This document shows, piece after piece, positions 9,795 to 20,457 of a stretch of DNA of 64,000 bases. Position 1 is the stretch's first letter. The number at the start of each line of letters is the position of its first letter. This stretch comes from Zelopaecilomyces penicillatus (Eukaryota; Ascomycota; Sordariomycetes; Hypocreales; Pseudodiploosporaceae), in assembly GCA_005765155.1 (NCBI GenBank), contig VCCP01000003.1, forward strand, positions 4,774,001-4,838,000. The letters run 5' to 3'. Made by a program: the position numbers and the translations under genes. The notes below the pieces were generated by a model. That model had not been told where the DNA came from. It saw only the letters and a program-made list of their open reading frames with translations, and searched no databases.

Positions 9795-12368
9795 ATGGCA
9801 GGCACAAGCACTAATGATGGGTAGGTAGCTGGACCTCAATGATCCCATTTCCTGTCAAGATGCACAAGATGTGTAGAGCTGGTCAATGGCCGCCGTTCTT
9901 CGTCACACTCGGTGTTTGGCGCATGAGAAATAACCAACCTGGAGTCTGCAGAAATTCTTCTTGGCTAGTTTCCTCGAAGGGGCTCATTTCGCAGTATTAG
10001 TGCTGATTTGGTAACTCATTTAGCTGGCACTTAAATTTGAACCCTCCACGGTCTCCTCAGAGTCAGCATCTACAAGGGCCTACATCTGGTACGAGTCTCG
10101 CGAGCCCCATGTCCAGCCTAGTCATCTCGCATATTCCCAGCACAGCTACTACAACATACAGTGGCGCTACTATCTCATTACCCGTCGCCCGTCGGAATCT
10201 TATGAACAAAGATGCCGATTCTCTTGTAAAGGGGGAAGGGTGGGCCTCTGTCCGAGAAGGCAAAACGTTTCTTCAGCCATGGAAGCAAAGGTACCTTGTT
10301 CTGCGCAAGGACTGGATCGACTTTTGCAAGGCAGAAGGCGGCAAGGTCCTTTATACCTTGTTTGTTAGTGAAGTCGTCCGAATTGCCAGGGTTGAGACAG
10401 CCGGCCCGATCTTTGAGATTCAGAGAAAACGATATGGATCATCAACAAGCCCTGGCGAAGAATCTGGAGAAACCAGGAATCTGCAAATCAAAGTCAAAAG
10501 CGACAACGATCTCTACACATGGATGGACCTGATTCATACAGCATGTCCGGAAATGGGAGGTGTCAGCAAGCCTATCGATTTCTCACATGCGGTACATGTT
10601 GGATTCAATGCCCAGACGGGCCAGTTTGTGGGACTTCCTCCAGAGTGGCTAAAGCTCTTAAACGTTTCAGCAATTACCAAAGAGGACTATGAACGAAATC
10701 CTCAGGCTGTCGTCGAGGCAGTTGATTTTTACTCTGATCTGAAAAAGAGAGAAGATAGTCCAGAGCAGAACGTTGACTTTTCACCCACATACCATGCCTC
10801 GGGCCGGGAACGGGTAGAGATTGAAGATGACAATATTGATTCAGCTCTTGTGCCAAATAGTAGAACGCCACCTCAGGACCACGACGATCCAACCGCTTAC
10901 GTCGAAGAAAATACCTTATCCACCCATCCAGACCGGTGGGCTCGCGATTTCGGGCAAGAGAAACTAGTGTCGGCAAATGAAAACAATCGCCAACCCACAC
11001 CATGGACAAGTAAAACATCAAATCAGACTTACCAAGAGGGCGAGGTCAACGAGATACTACTTGATCATGGGCAGCATGAGCTCGATCCGCACTGGGCTGA
11101 CGCGGAACTAAAACTCGCACCACTTGTAAAGGCAGCACAGTCTGTTGGCATATCAAACCAGAGCAAAGAAGGAGAAATTTCCGAGCAGCTCACCTATAGT
11201 CGAAATGAACAGCCTATACAGAAAAAGGCGCCCACTATTTATGGGCACGCTTTGTCACCTTTCCCCAAACCTATTCCTCAACAGGCCCAGGCCAATGCTG
11301 TTTCTCGACCGCCAAAACTGAGAAAGCGGCCTACTCCAATTGACTTTTTGACATTACTCAGGCAAGTTGTGTCTACCGAAAATCCCGACTTATCATACTC
11401 CAGACAAAAGAAAATCGGCCAGGGGGCGTCAGGGGCAGTCTATGTGGCCAAGATCATGGATACCGCTGTTGGCACTGGGCGAGAAGTATTTATTCAACAA
11501 GGCAGCACGGCCCGAGTGGCTATCAAACAGATGAATCTCAACCGTCAACCCTACAAACATCTGCTAGTTGATGAGATTACATTGATGAAGAAGGCTCGCC
11601 ACCCAAACATTATCAACTTCCTGGAGGCTTTCCTACTAAATGACGACAGAGAGCTTTGGGTTGTGATGGACTATATGGAAGGCGGCGCTTTGACTGATAT
11701 GATTGACAATAATTCCAAACTTTCAGAGGAACATATAGCGATTATTTGCAACGAGGTGGGTTTCCAAACAATACCACTTGCGCATTATATCCGGCTAATT
11801 TGGTGAGCAGATATGTAAAGGCCTGCAGTACCTTCATTCCTTGGACATTATACATCGAGACATAAAAAGCGACAACATTCTCGTGGATGCCCATGGGAAT
11901 ATCAAGATTAGTAAGTGCAGCCTAGAATTACTAGCAATGTAGCTACTAACCGCTGAATGATTGATAGCCGACTTTGGATTCAGTGCCAAACTCACGTCCA
12001 GGAGATCAAAGCGATCAACCATGGTCGGCACAACTTACTGGATGGCCCCTGAAGTAATCAAGCAGAGACCATATGGAGCCAAGATTGACATATGGTCTCT
12101 CGGCATCACGGCCATAGAGATGATTGAGCAGCAACCTCCATACATGGACGAAGAGCCACTTAGGGCACTCTACCTAATTGTCACAAACGGGACGCCTCCT
12201 CTACAACACCCAGAGAAGCTGAGTCCGGAAATGAAGGAGTTTCTTTCCCTCTGTCTCGCCATGGATGTCCAACAACGAGCTACGGCAAATGAGCTGTTGG
12301 CACATCAGTTCCTTCAGCAGGCTGGCTCAGTAGCAGATCTGGCTCAACTCCTTACTTTTATCACATAA
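9795..12368 (+). CDS. PH-CRIB p21-activated kinase (Cla4/Skm1-like)
   Basis: Serine/threonine kinase of the PAK group, expected to act downstream of Cdc42/Rac in polarity and septation. The secure exons run from about 10024 to 11755, then 11811-11910 and 11968-12368. Order: PH domain (GWASVREGKTFLQPWKQRY), CRIB motif (SKPIDFSHAVHVGFNA), a long unstructured linker, then the kinase domain with GQGASGAVYVAK, catalytic lysine VAIK, HRD motif IIHRDIKSDN, DFG and activation loop GTTYWMAPEV. The start is uncertain: 10109 is the first ATG of the main exon, but the upstream frame WHLNLNPPRSPQSQH looks coding. It would be reached by a 26-nt exon 9795-9820 and a 203-nt intron to 10023, giving 752 aa. 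Introns 2 and 3 (55 and 57 nt) have good sites, including CTAAC at 11945. Sequence details differ from canonical Cla4, so this may be a paralogous PAK. Confidence 0.85.
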
Positions 12369-12649
12369 CCAATATTTAGACTTGGAAGCGATTTTACGGA
12401 TAGATGAACCTAGCATGATTTACTGCTTTTCTTTTTCTCGAATTGGTCAAAGAACAATATTTTTATGATGGTCGAAAAGGGTCGGTTATCTGGAGACATA
12501 AATGTTTGAAGAGGCCAAGGAATTTTATAAGCTTGGAAAGGGCTGGTACTATGATAGAGCAACCCCATCGTTCACACACATATTTAGAAGAGATCGCAAA
12601 AAAAGGATACACTTCCATTGAGCCCATAGATGAGGAAGAAAAAAAGAAA
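12369..12649. other. Short spacer between kinase gene and tRNA
   Basis: No supported gene; 3' flank of the kinase gene and 3' flank of the tRNA, including a purine-rich stretch at 12630-12650 that supplies the Pol III T-run on the minus strand. Confidence 0.5.
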
Positions 12650-12748
12650 TGACAAGAGTGGGATTTGAACCCACGAGGATTGCTCCACCAGGAATCGGTG
12701 TCAAGGTTAGCCTTAACCTGGCGCCATAACCAACTCGGCCATCTTGCC
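12650..12748 (-). tRNA. tRNA-Leu (anticodon AAG) with 17-nt intron
   Basis: Read on the minus strand it folds as a class II tRNA: acceptor GGCAAGA pairing with TCTTGTC (one G-T pair) and discriminator A; D arm GCC/GGC; anticodon stem CCAGG/CCTGG; a long variable arm with GGA/TCC pairing; T arm GTGGG-TTCAAAT-CCCAC. The anticodon loop begins TTAAGG, giving anticodon AAG (leucine, CUU). A 17-nt intron (12694-12710) follows the base 3' of the anticodon, the canonical position. The mature length without CCA is 82 nt. Downstream, the minus strand runs into ATTTCTTTTTTTC, a Pol III terminator. Confidence 0.93.
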
Positions 12749-13337
12749 GTCACGAATTGGGATGTCAGCCCCCGCGGTACTTTGCGTTAGGTTCTTGCTG
12801 AGTTTGTTTGGTCGAGGTTGAGTGAAGATATTGTCCATTGACGTTTATTCTCATGAGCCCAATGAGTGTTTTTCATGTTATGATTGAAGCTAGTAGATGT
12901 GGCTTGCTATTCAGGTGCTTCTGTACTGTAAAAAATAAGAAAATTGAAATGCTTGCGAGGGCATGGTGCTTCAGAATATAAAAAGGCATGCAAGGCTAGC
13001 CTGTGCTTTTACTGTCAGGTTCATCAATGAATACTGCCATATAATATACGAATGGAGGGAGTTTTACTAGTGTGTAAACTTATTGAACGTTACTTTCTTT
13101 GGTTTTTATCATACATCTAAAAAGACTAGGGCTGGAGCCGGTGTGGAAGTATGCGGGATTGGCAGAGATATATAGTATCGTGGTAAAACATTTTATATAT
13201 ACAACAAATCCGATGTGCCACAACAATACGATCCCTCAAGAGAAGTCGGACCATGCAGCCGCACCTAATACTTTACACAGTGCTCATTCATATACCACAA
13301 AGACCAAACATATGAAACACAGTTATGGACTTGTCAT
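12749..13337. other. AT-rich intergenic region
   Basis: No supported gene. AT-rich DNA between the 5' side of the tRNA and the 3' end of the amidohydrolase. Confidence 0.5.
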
Positions 13338-14738
13338 CTATATAATAAAGTTGGCTGGTGCGCCGCGGCCAAGCGTGGATCCAGTTTCTTCAACCTCCCA
13401 TACAGGCAACCTAGGAGGGCTCTTGAACAGCTTGCCACCCTTCCACACATGCGTGATGTTGGCCGCATTCGTAAGAACTTGAATATCGTCTAGCGGACTT
13501 GAGGCCACGGCAATCATGTCTGCATCGTAGCCTGCCTTGAGCTGGCCGCTCAGGGGCGCCATCCCACCCAGCGTCTCGGGCGAGTTAGCCGTGGCGCACT
13601 CAATAGCCTGCAAGGGTGTCATGCCCAGCTCGACGGCGTGGGCCAGCTCCTGCGCGTTGTTTCCGTGTGAGAGCGCTGACGCCGTGTCGCTGCTCAGCAT
13701 GTCGGTGCCCATGGCGATCTTGACGCCCTTGCTGATGGCGAGCTTGTACGACTCCTTGGACCGGTCGACGAGGTGGAGGACCTTGCGCCTCACAGGGACC
13801 GGTAGGGAGTCGGCGTAGTCGCGGGCAATGGTGCGGACGATGTGCTGGGTAGGGATGAAGATTGCGTCCTTTTCGAGCATCATGTCGGCGACTTCTTCGT
13901 CGACGTACATGCCGTGCTCGATGGACTTGACGCCGGCGCGCAGGGCGGCCATGATGCCGGCTTTGCCGATGGCGTGGGCGGCGACGGCGCGGCGGCTGCG
14001 GCCGGCTTCTTCGACCATGGCCCGGAGTTCCTCATCGGAGAACTGGCGGTCCTCCGGGTCGTCGTTGAGGCTGAGCACGCCACCGCTGGAGCAGACCTTG
14101 ATGACGCGGGCGCCTCGGCGGACCATCTTCCTAACGGTCTTGACGCAGTCTTCAACACCATCACAGACGCCAATGGCCGCGCCACCGTAGTTCATGGCGT
14201 CCATGACGGTACTGAGAGGCGCCGAATGCTCATCTCCGTGACCGCCCGTAATAGACAACGCCGCCACGGCAGAGTAGATGTTGGGCCCGACCAGCGGTCC
14301 ATCCCTAACACCGGGCCACAGATCACCACCGTAGCCGCCCAGCTCACGTACAGAGGTATACCCTGCCATGAGGGTTCTCCTCAGATCATCCACCGTCACG
14401 GCACCCACCAACGCGCTGTGGTTTGGCAAAAAGCCGAAGATGCTGCTCAGGCCGCCGACTACATCCAGGCCCATGAAGTGGACGTGGCAGTCCCACAAAC
14501 CTGGCATCAAGACATTGACATAGGTCGGTGTGATGTCGCGGTACTTTTGGGGCCGTTCGAGAAAGGAACCTACCCACTCGATCCGGCCGTCCTTGATGGC
14601 GACGGCGCCGTTCTGGATCGGCTCACCGCGGCCGGGGATCAGGAGCTGGGCCCAGATGACGGCGACGGTATCAGAGTCGAGGGGGGATTGGGAGTCAATG
14701 TGTGCGGAGGGCAGCCGCTGGCGGGTTGGGACGCGCAT
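13338..14738 (-). CDS. Ochratoxinase-like metal-dependent amidohydrolase
   Basis: Single-exon 466-aa member of the amidohydrolase superfamily (PF01979), imidazolonepropionase/Xaa-Pro dipeptidase-like branch, cleaving amide bonds with a two-metal centre. Visible ligands in order: HxH in MPGLWDCHVHF, the carboxylated-lysine segment ARVIKVCSSGG, His in AAHAIGKAGIMAA, His in SIEHGMYVDEE and Asp in KIAMGTDMLSS. The pattern, including the C-terminal THVWKGGKLFKSP, closely resembles fungal ochratoxinase, but fungal genomes hold many such amidohydrolases and the substrate cannot be assigned. No signal peptide is obvious. It is GC-rich compared with the surrounding DNA. The next gene on the same strand is a secreted FAD oxidase; a joint role is not shown. 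Confidence 0.88.
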   Translation of the reverse strand: MRVPTRQRLPSAHIDSQSPLDSDTVAVIWAQLLIPGRGEPIQNGAVAIKDGRIEWVGSFLERPQKYRDITPTYVNVLMPGLWDCHVHFMGLDVVGGLSSIFGFLPNHSALVGAVTVDDLRRTLMAGYTSVRELGGYGGDLWPGVRDGPLVGPNIYSAVAALSITGGHGDEHSAPLSTVMDAMNYGGAAIGVCDGVEDCVKTVRKMVRRGARVIKVCSSGGVLSLNDDPEDRQFSDEELRAMVEEAGRSRRAVAAHAIGKAGIMAALRAGVKSIEHGMYVDEEVADMMLEKDAIFIPTQHIVRTIARDYADSLPVPVRRKVLHLVDRSKESYKLAISKGVKIAMGTDMLSSDTASALSHGNNAQELAHAVELGMTPLQAIECATANSPETLGGMAPLSGQLKAGYDADMIAVASSPLDDIQVLTNAANITHVWKGGKLFKSPPRLPVWEVEETGSTLGRGAPANFII

Positions 14739-15690
14739 TGTGAGGGGAGATGATGTTTAATTGAGGGGTTTGATGGATGAGAGTCTCAATTGATAAGAAA
14801 GTCTTGGGAAGAATTGCTCTTTAAGGTCAATTGTTTTTTGAAGGTTCTTATTGAAGGGGTGTGAGAAACTTGTCGTTTGGTTGCGATGGACGACCTACCC
14901 GAAGCAGAGTGTACTAATACAGGGTTGGCCGGGCCATGAGCGCGGGTACGTTTGCCGTCAGCGTACATGGGAGACTGGGATGGGACATTTTCTAGTAGGA
15001 TATCTGGCAATTGATGATGTGTATTTCACATTGCCAAGAAAAAGAAACACAATCAACACAATAGAATTACAATGGGAGGGATAATGATACTTGGTTTGTC
15101 GGGGCTCAGTTCAATTGTCGTGAGGGTGTGAGTTGAGGTGGGGACCTGGAGAAGCTGCACACTCATCTTTGTCTCGGGGTTGGTAATTCCGAGTCATTGC
15201 CCGCCAAACAGAGCATCAATTGGAATAACAGCTCGGAATTACTTGTATGTAAGCAAGGTGTAGTGGCTACTAAACAGGCCAGGCCCTGAGACTACAAACT
15301 ATAACGAGGTGCGTTGGGGATAAAACAGCTGGAGGTATAGGGTTATTGAAACAATGTGCTAATAGAACATTGTATTAGTGGTTGGGTATACGTTTGTAAT
15401 TTACTTTTTCTATAAACATGCACCATCTAGAATGTGCTAACCGAAAACTGATTCATAGAATAAAGTACCATGTGAATTCTTGTCTCTAGAATACCCACAT
15501 ACCCCTTTTAGACGTTGGTGTATGGTATTGGCCATGCAATTTCATCAGCTGATGGCTATATAAAAGGCAAAAGACTTGCAATCGGCAGACACCCACGCCT
15601 ATATACTATTCCATTATACATTGATACCCCCACACAGACAACTACGTTACGTGATGGATCATACCAAACACTTCCCCAATCTCTTACCCT
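14739..15690. other. Intergenic region with an orphan TATA box
   Basis: No supported gene. It is the promoter side of the amidohydrolase and the 3' flank of the FAD oxidase. A good plus-strand TATATAAAAG at about 15557-15566 faces the 3' end of the oxidase gene and has no plausible gene downstream. Confidence 0.5.
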
Positions 15691-17949
15691 CTAGTATCCG
15701 CCCTCACTACCGACACAGTTGCGGCAGTTGAACAAGCCATGCGGATCGACCGCCTTCTTCACTCTGAGCAGGCGATCGTAGTTGGATCCAAAACTAGCCT
15801 GTTGCCACTCTTGACCCGTGGCAAACTGCTCATTATAGTAAACAGCCTTGCCAAATGCTTCGTTCAATTGCAGGCTGGTCTTATTCGCCAAGGCCAGGTT
15901 CTCCTCAGTAAGGCCAGTCGCTGCGCCAAACACACTGCGAGAGTTGACAGTTAGGTTTTTGTATCCCCACGAGTCGAGACATAAGAGGAAACTGTTAAAA
16001 AGGGGAAGAAGCTTACGGTATGTCGACAAAGGCAAAGGATTTGCGCCAGTTAGGGTGCACGGCGGTGGCATCGGGAGCTACATGATTCACAGCACCGCCA
16101 GCAGCTATCAACGTGTTAGTAGGTATCAAAATATGAGATGAGATTGGGATATATAAAGAGATAAACCTACCATTTTGCCAGATCAATGGTGCAGGAGCTT
16201 CGATAATATACTTCTTTATTTTATCCCGGCCAACTTTGCTGCGCATCGTATCTTGCAAGACAATGCGGCTCATGTCCATCAAAGTCAGACCAACAACAGC
16301 ACCTGCCTGGTTGATAGGTTGAACAACAGAGGTGTAAATGTCCAACCAAGGCTGAGAGCCCTTATTCTGAAAAGTTTTGAATTCGGCATCACAGCCTGGG
16401 ATAGAACGGATTGCATCAAAGGGCTTGACTGTCTCAGTGACCGGCTTTTCGACCTGGGCTTGAGTGAACATTTCGAATGACAAGAGCGAAAGTGAGAGGT
16501 CGTGCTGACTTGTTTGCCAGATGCCCTGTCATAATCGTTAGTTTGGTTATATTATAGAGAGTGTTTAATGTCGGCGGATGATATACCGGTTGGCCAAGGT
16601 CATGCAGCGTTACTTGCAGATCGATCATGGCATCGATGAGCTTGGCGTATGCCTCTTGGCTATGACACTTGAGCTGCCCGAATATGGTGTTGATTGTCTT
16701 GAATGATGGGTATGCCTTGATATACACTTTAGTGATTACTGCAAAGGCGCCTAGGTCATAGTCAATAACGTGTGTCGTAAAGATCAGAGTTGTAGCTTAC
16801 CACCACCACCTCGAATCGCCCAAAACAGATCAGGATTAACGGCCTTATTAACAATTCTTTTCTGGCCATCCGCGGTGACCGCTTCGTATTGTACAACGTC
16901 TAAGGCGGTACCAATTAGCCAGCTGAATACATACCCTAGCTGAGGTATTTATGTAAGTTCACTTACTGTCAACGCCCAGGCCAAAATATTTGGAAAATGG
17001 ACCTAAAGATCTCGAGATTAGCGCACACCATGATAGCATACATGAATATCATCTAGACCGCATACCAGTACCACCCCCAAGGATATAGCCACCAGCGGCA
17101 CCAACAGTAGGCAGGAACCCTCCAATAGTGACAACACCATTCTTAGCACCAGTATTAAACAGGTCAATGACGTTGGCACCAGGTTCAGCGGAGATGACAT
17201 CTTGCGGCGCTGTATTAGTCTTGAAGGGCACGAAACCCTTGATGAAGCTGCGCTCATTCATATGATGCGTCCAGACAGCGAAAGTGCCCTCGCCTGACGA
17301 GCGACCAGTATAACAGTGCCCAGTCTGGATCGGTTTGTCAGTGAATATTCCCTGACCTTAACGTGAGGTAAAATTGTAGTCCCTTACATTCTTGACACGG
17401 AAGCGGAGGTTAAACCTGGCAGCGAACCGAACAGACTTTGCAATATCGTCCACAGTAGTCGCATTCACCATGTAATGAGATGTGCCACCGAGCACACAAG
17501 CGCCATCGATAGGATCAGGAGCTGACCCATCTGGTTTCAAGTTTGGCACAAGACAGCCTTTATTATCTTTATCCAGCTCAAAATTGGTATATTGAAGAAC
17601 AGCTAATTTTGTATCCAGCAGTCAGATTAGTCCTTTCATTCTTTTCTTCAGTAAAATGAGACTGTATATAAGAATTCTCACCTGGCTGGCTGATTCTCCA
17701 CTCTGGACTGCGCTTTACTTTGGCCAACTCCTTACACTTATCGGCATCATAGGTGGCCTTGTAGCAGGGAACACCGTAGGGATCTATCTTGATTAGTCTA
17801 CCACCGATAGAAGCGTTGAAAGCGTTCAGAACCGGCGGCGAGGGGAAGCACGGGTTGCCGGGCAGGCAGTAGGGAGCCCTGGCCTCCACAACTGCCGGGG
17901 CACTGATGGCGAGGAGGAGGGAGGTGAGAATCATCTTTGAAGCTGTCAT
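15691..17949 (-). CDS. Secreted FAD-linked oxidoreductase, BBE-like, nine exons
   Basis: Flavoprotein oxidase of the VAO/PCMH family (FAD_binding_4 plus berberine-bridge C-terminus), secreted (signal peptide MTASKMILTSLLLAISAPAVVEA). Inferred exons in transcript order: 17682-17949, 17388-17602, 17066-17324, 16967-17002, 16801-16899, 16587-16750, 16171-16525, 16017-16104 and 15691-15934 (575 aa). All phases agree and introns are 50-82 nt. The FAD domain shows VLGGTSHYMVNATTVDD, then RVKNTGHCYTGRSSG, whose His is the expected 8-alpha-histidyl FAD attachment site, and GGYILGGGTG. The second covalent site of bicovalent BBE enzymes is a Cys in the loop before PTVG; here the loop reads GGFLPTVGAAGG, so attachment is probably by His only. 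The BBE C-terminus ends DPHGLFNCRNCVGSEGGY. Substrate is unknown. Confidence 0.9.
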
Positions 17950-19342
17950 GGCGATGGCAAAGACGTCTGATTAACTTCGGTAAAGTGCCAGATGGCTGAA
18001 TGAAGAAAGGGGTTCGGGCTCTAGTTGGAGACTGTTGGATGTGGCAGAAGCCTGCTTTTTTAACGAGTAAATCTTTCAGAAAATGGAATTTTCGTTACCG
18101 AGTTACGCGGTAAACCCGCAGGTAAGCTGAGCGAGCACCCATGATGTAAGTCGAGATGAATCCACTGCAGGGTCTATTCCTTGACGAAGACTGGTGCTAC
18201 ATTGGCCATGATGACTCCACATAACAAGCTGAACCCATACCAAACTCCAACATTCCACTAGAAGAATCTCCAACCCTGGACTCTCGGGGGCTAAACTCTT
18301 TATTCATACTCTCGAAGACACGTTTTCTTTGAGCCAGGTTTTCAGCTTGCCACGTCTTCAAAGGATGAAAGGTCAGTTCTAGATTCCTACGCGCGTGGAA
18401 GTGCGCCCTAACGGTCTCCAACCGAGCATTGCGAGGCTTTCAGAAACAAACCTCAGCTGTTGATCCTAAACGCTGTCATCTTGCAATTGGGAATATAATG
18501 AGAGCCCATGTTGTCTAGATACTGGGGTTTTATTTAAAAACATGCGCTAGGTAAAGCTAGAGGCCATGACTGGCTTTGGTTGCATGCCCGCGGACGATTG
18601 GTAATGTGACTTGCCGCATTCCTGCATCAGACGGGAGAGCACGGACACGGAATATCTGTGAACTCGACGCCCCTGAAACTTGATACGGATGATATAATGA
18701 AGAGGGGTATCTTGAACGTAGCCTGAGTCCTGGCTTATTGCGCTTGAATGAGTGTGTTCTCGTTGTGACCACTGTGTCTGTATTGTGTCAGATACATATT
18801 GTCGCATTCTCCTCCACATCCTGGATTCCCAAGATAAACTCACATAGATAATCCAAAAGCAACTTCACTGGTATATGCCATCAACATAGTGATAAATACC
18901 GTATTAGCTACCAAATGTAAATTCTTGAGATACGTGCTGTATACAAAGATGTTGGACACGCAATATAACGCAATGTAGCCATGCTGGTGCTGCGTTTTAA
19001 CAAGGCTTGAAACTGCCACCACGACAACATGTTCCAAATAAATATTCAAGGAATTGGTTATAATTATTGAACAGTATGTTAAGAGTACTACAATTCACAA
19101 CAAACTCATACTACAACGCTGAAGTCGGCTTTATTACTGGTCTTGCTGCTTATACGGTCGTCCTACGCCCCACTTCGTTGCATCACCAAAGGCATTCAAG
19201 CAGCAATCAGAGCTTATGCAGGTACGAGGTAAGTTATACACTACTCCATCTTATCTACACCATACAGAGTAGGTATCTTGGCCATAATTACCGTCACTCT
19301 CACGGCATCAACTGTCAAGATAGCCACAGCAACAACATCACC
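17950..19342. other. Divergent promoter region between the FAD oxidase and the PCD gene
   Basis: No supported gene in about 1.4 kb; mixed AT-rich sequence. The open frames at 18547-18843 and 18840-19049 show no family features. Confidence 0.5.
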
Positions 19343-20043
19343 ATGTCACAGCGATTGGCTGTATTCCAATTGACCTCCGCGCTGCCACACTCATCCCGAT
19401 TACTGCTCCGCCCCTACGCGCGATTCGCCTCCAGTTCTTCTTCCTCGTCCTCCTCAATGACACAGCCACGTTTCTCTCCCGGCACTGATGAGTCGGCTAC
19501 CAGCACCGCTCTCAATCCCCTGCTTAACTCATCTGGTGGCCAGTGGCAGCTCACGGCCGATGGCGAGGCCTTGGAGCGGAGCTTCAAGTTTAAGAATTTT
19601 ACCAAGACATGGGTACGTGTGTAATGCTGTGTGGTGCGCCAATGATGACGTTTTTGCCACCGAAAGAAAGAAAAAAGTCGGCTCATCATGCTTCCAGGAC
19701 TTTATGACTGCAGTATCATTACAATGCAAGCTAAAAAACCATCACCCTGAATGGTCTAATGTGTGTATAGCCTATTACTCCCTAACTTTAAGGTCCCGTA
19801 CTTCAAGTCTGTGATTAACCAGGGCTTGTTGTCCAGGTCTATAGTTCTGTCTTCATCCGCTGGACTACCCATAGCCCCAAGGGCTTGAGCGACAAGGACG
19901 TCGGCCTAGCTAGCATCTGTGATGCTCTGGCCAAAGATTTTGGTGAGGTAGAGGCTGAGCCATCCAATTGTGAGCTGAGGAACATTGCAAATCAGGCCAC
20001 CATCTCTGCTGCAGACTGCTGTGCTCCAAAAAAGTCAGCATAA
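19343..20043 (+). CDS. Pterin-4a-carbinolamine dehydratase
   Basis: Catalyses dehydration of 4a-hydroxytetrahydropterin (PCD/DCoH, PF01329). Inferred exons are 19343-19612, 19698-19760 and 19837-20043 (179 aa), with introns of 85 and 76 nt. The PCD domain covers about residues 60-145: WQLTADGEALERSFKFKNF, then the intron-split W-DFMTAV, the catalytic NHHPEW segment, and VYSSVFIRWTTHSPKGLS leading to CDALA. The N-terminus (MSQRLAVFQL to PYARFASSSS) is Arg/Ser-rich without acids, like a mitochondrial presequence; an internal ATG after the poly-Ser run would give a shorter cytosolic form. The C-terminal tail NQATISAADCCAPKKSA is lineage-specific. The 3' end converges on erg25. Confidence 0.9.
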
Positions 20044-20457
20044 AAACTCGCGGTGCAGTACGACGTCGATTCAGTTCAAATCAGCGCAGTCTGCGACTTC
20101 ATACATAAGAATCCTTTCACTTTATCACAACGGCGAATGGAAAAGCAGAAATGTGTAACGAGCGGCACTGAGATGTATTAGGAAGCCCTTTAATGCCTAT
20201 TCAAAGCGAGCATTACATATATACCAACCATGTAGATATAACAAAAACCCATCGTCAGTTCGCACTTCCCCAACGCCACGTAATGCCATTGCCGTTTAAT
20301 GAAGCCTGTAATGGCGTATCATGTTTGGCTATTATTCTATTGCTTCTCCCTCATTGTGTTCATAATTTTGCAGACGTTGTCGATAGTCCATCAGACACTC
20401 GATTCGCCACCTGGTCTGGAGCCGACTATCTGGATCATTCCAGAAGTGCCAACGCAT
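20044..20457. other. Intergenic, convergent 3' ends
   Basis: No gene seen; 3' flanks of the PCD gene and erg25. Confidence 0.5.

Noticed and set aside
13842..14753. 303-codon open frame opposite the amidohydrolase
   Set aside because: It is the antisense shadow of a GC-rich real gene with intact metal-ligand motifs on the other strand.
13338..17949. Secondary-metabolite cluster with the amidohydrolase and FAD oxidase
   Set aside because: No synthase, regulator or transporter is present; two enzymes side by side are not enough.
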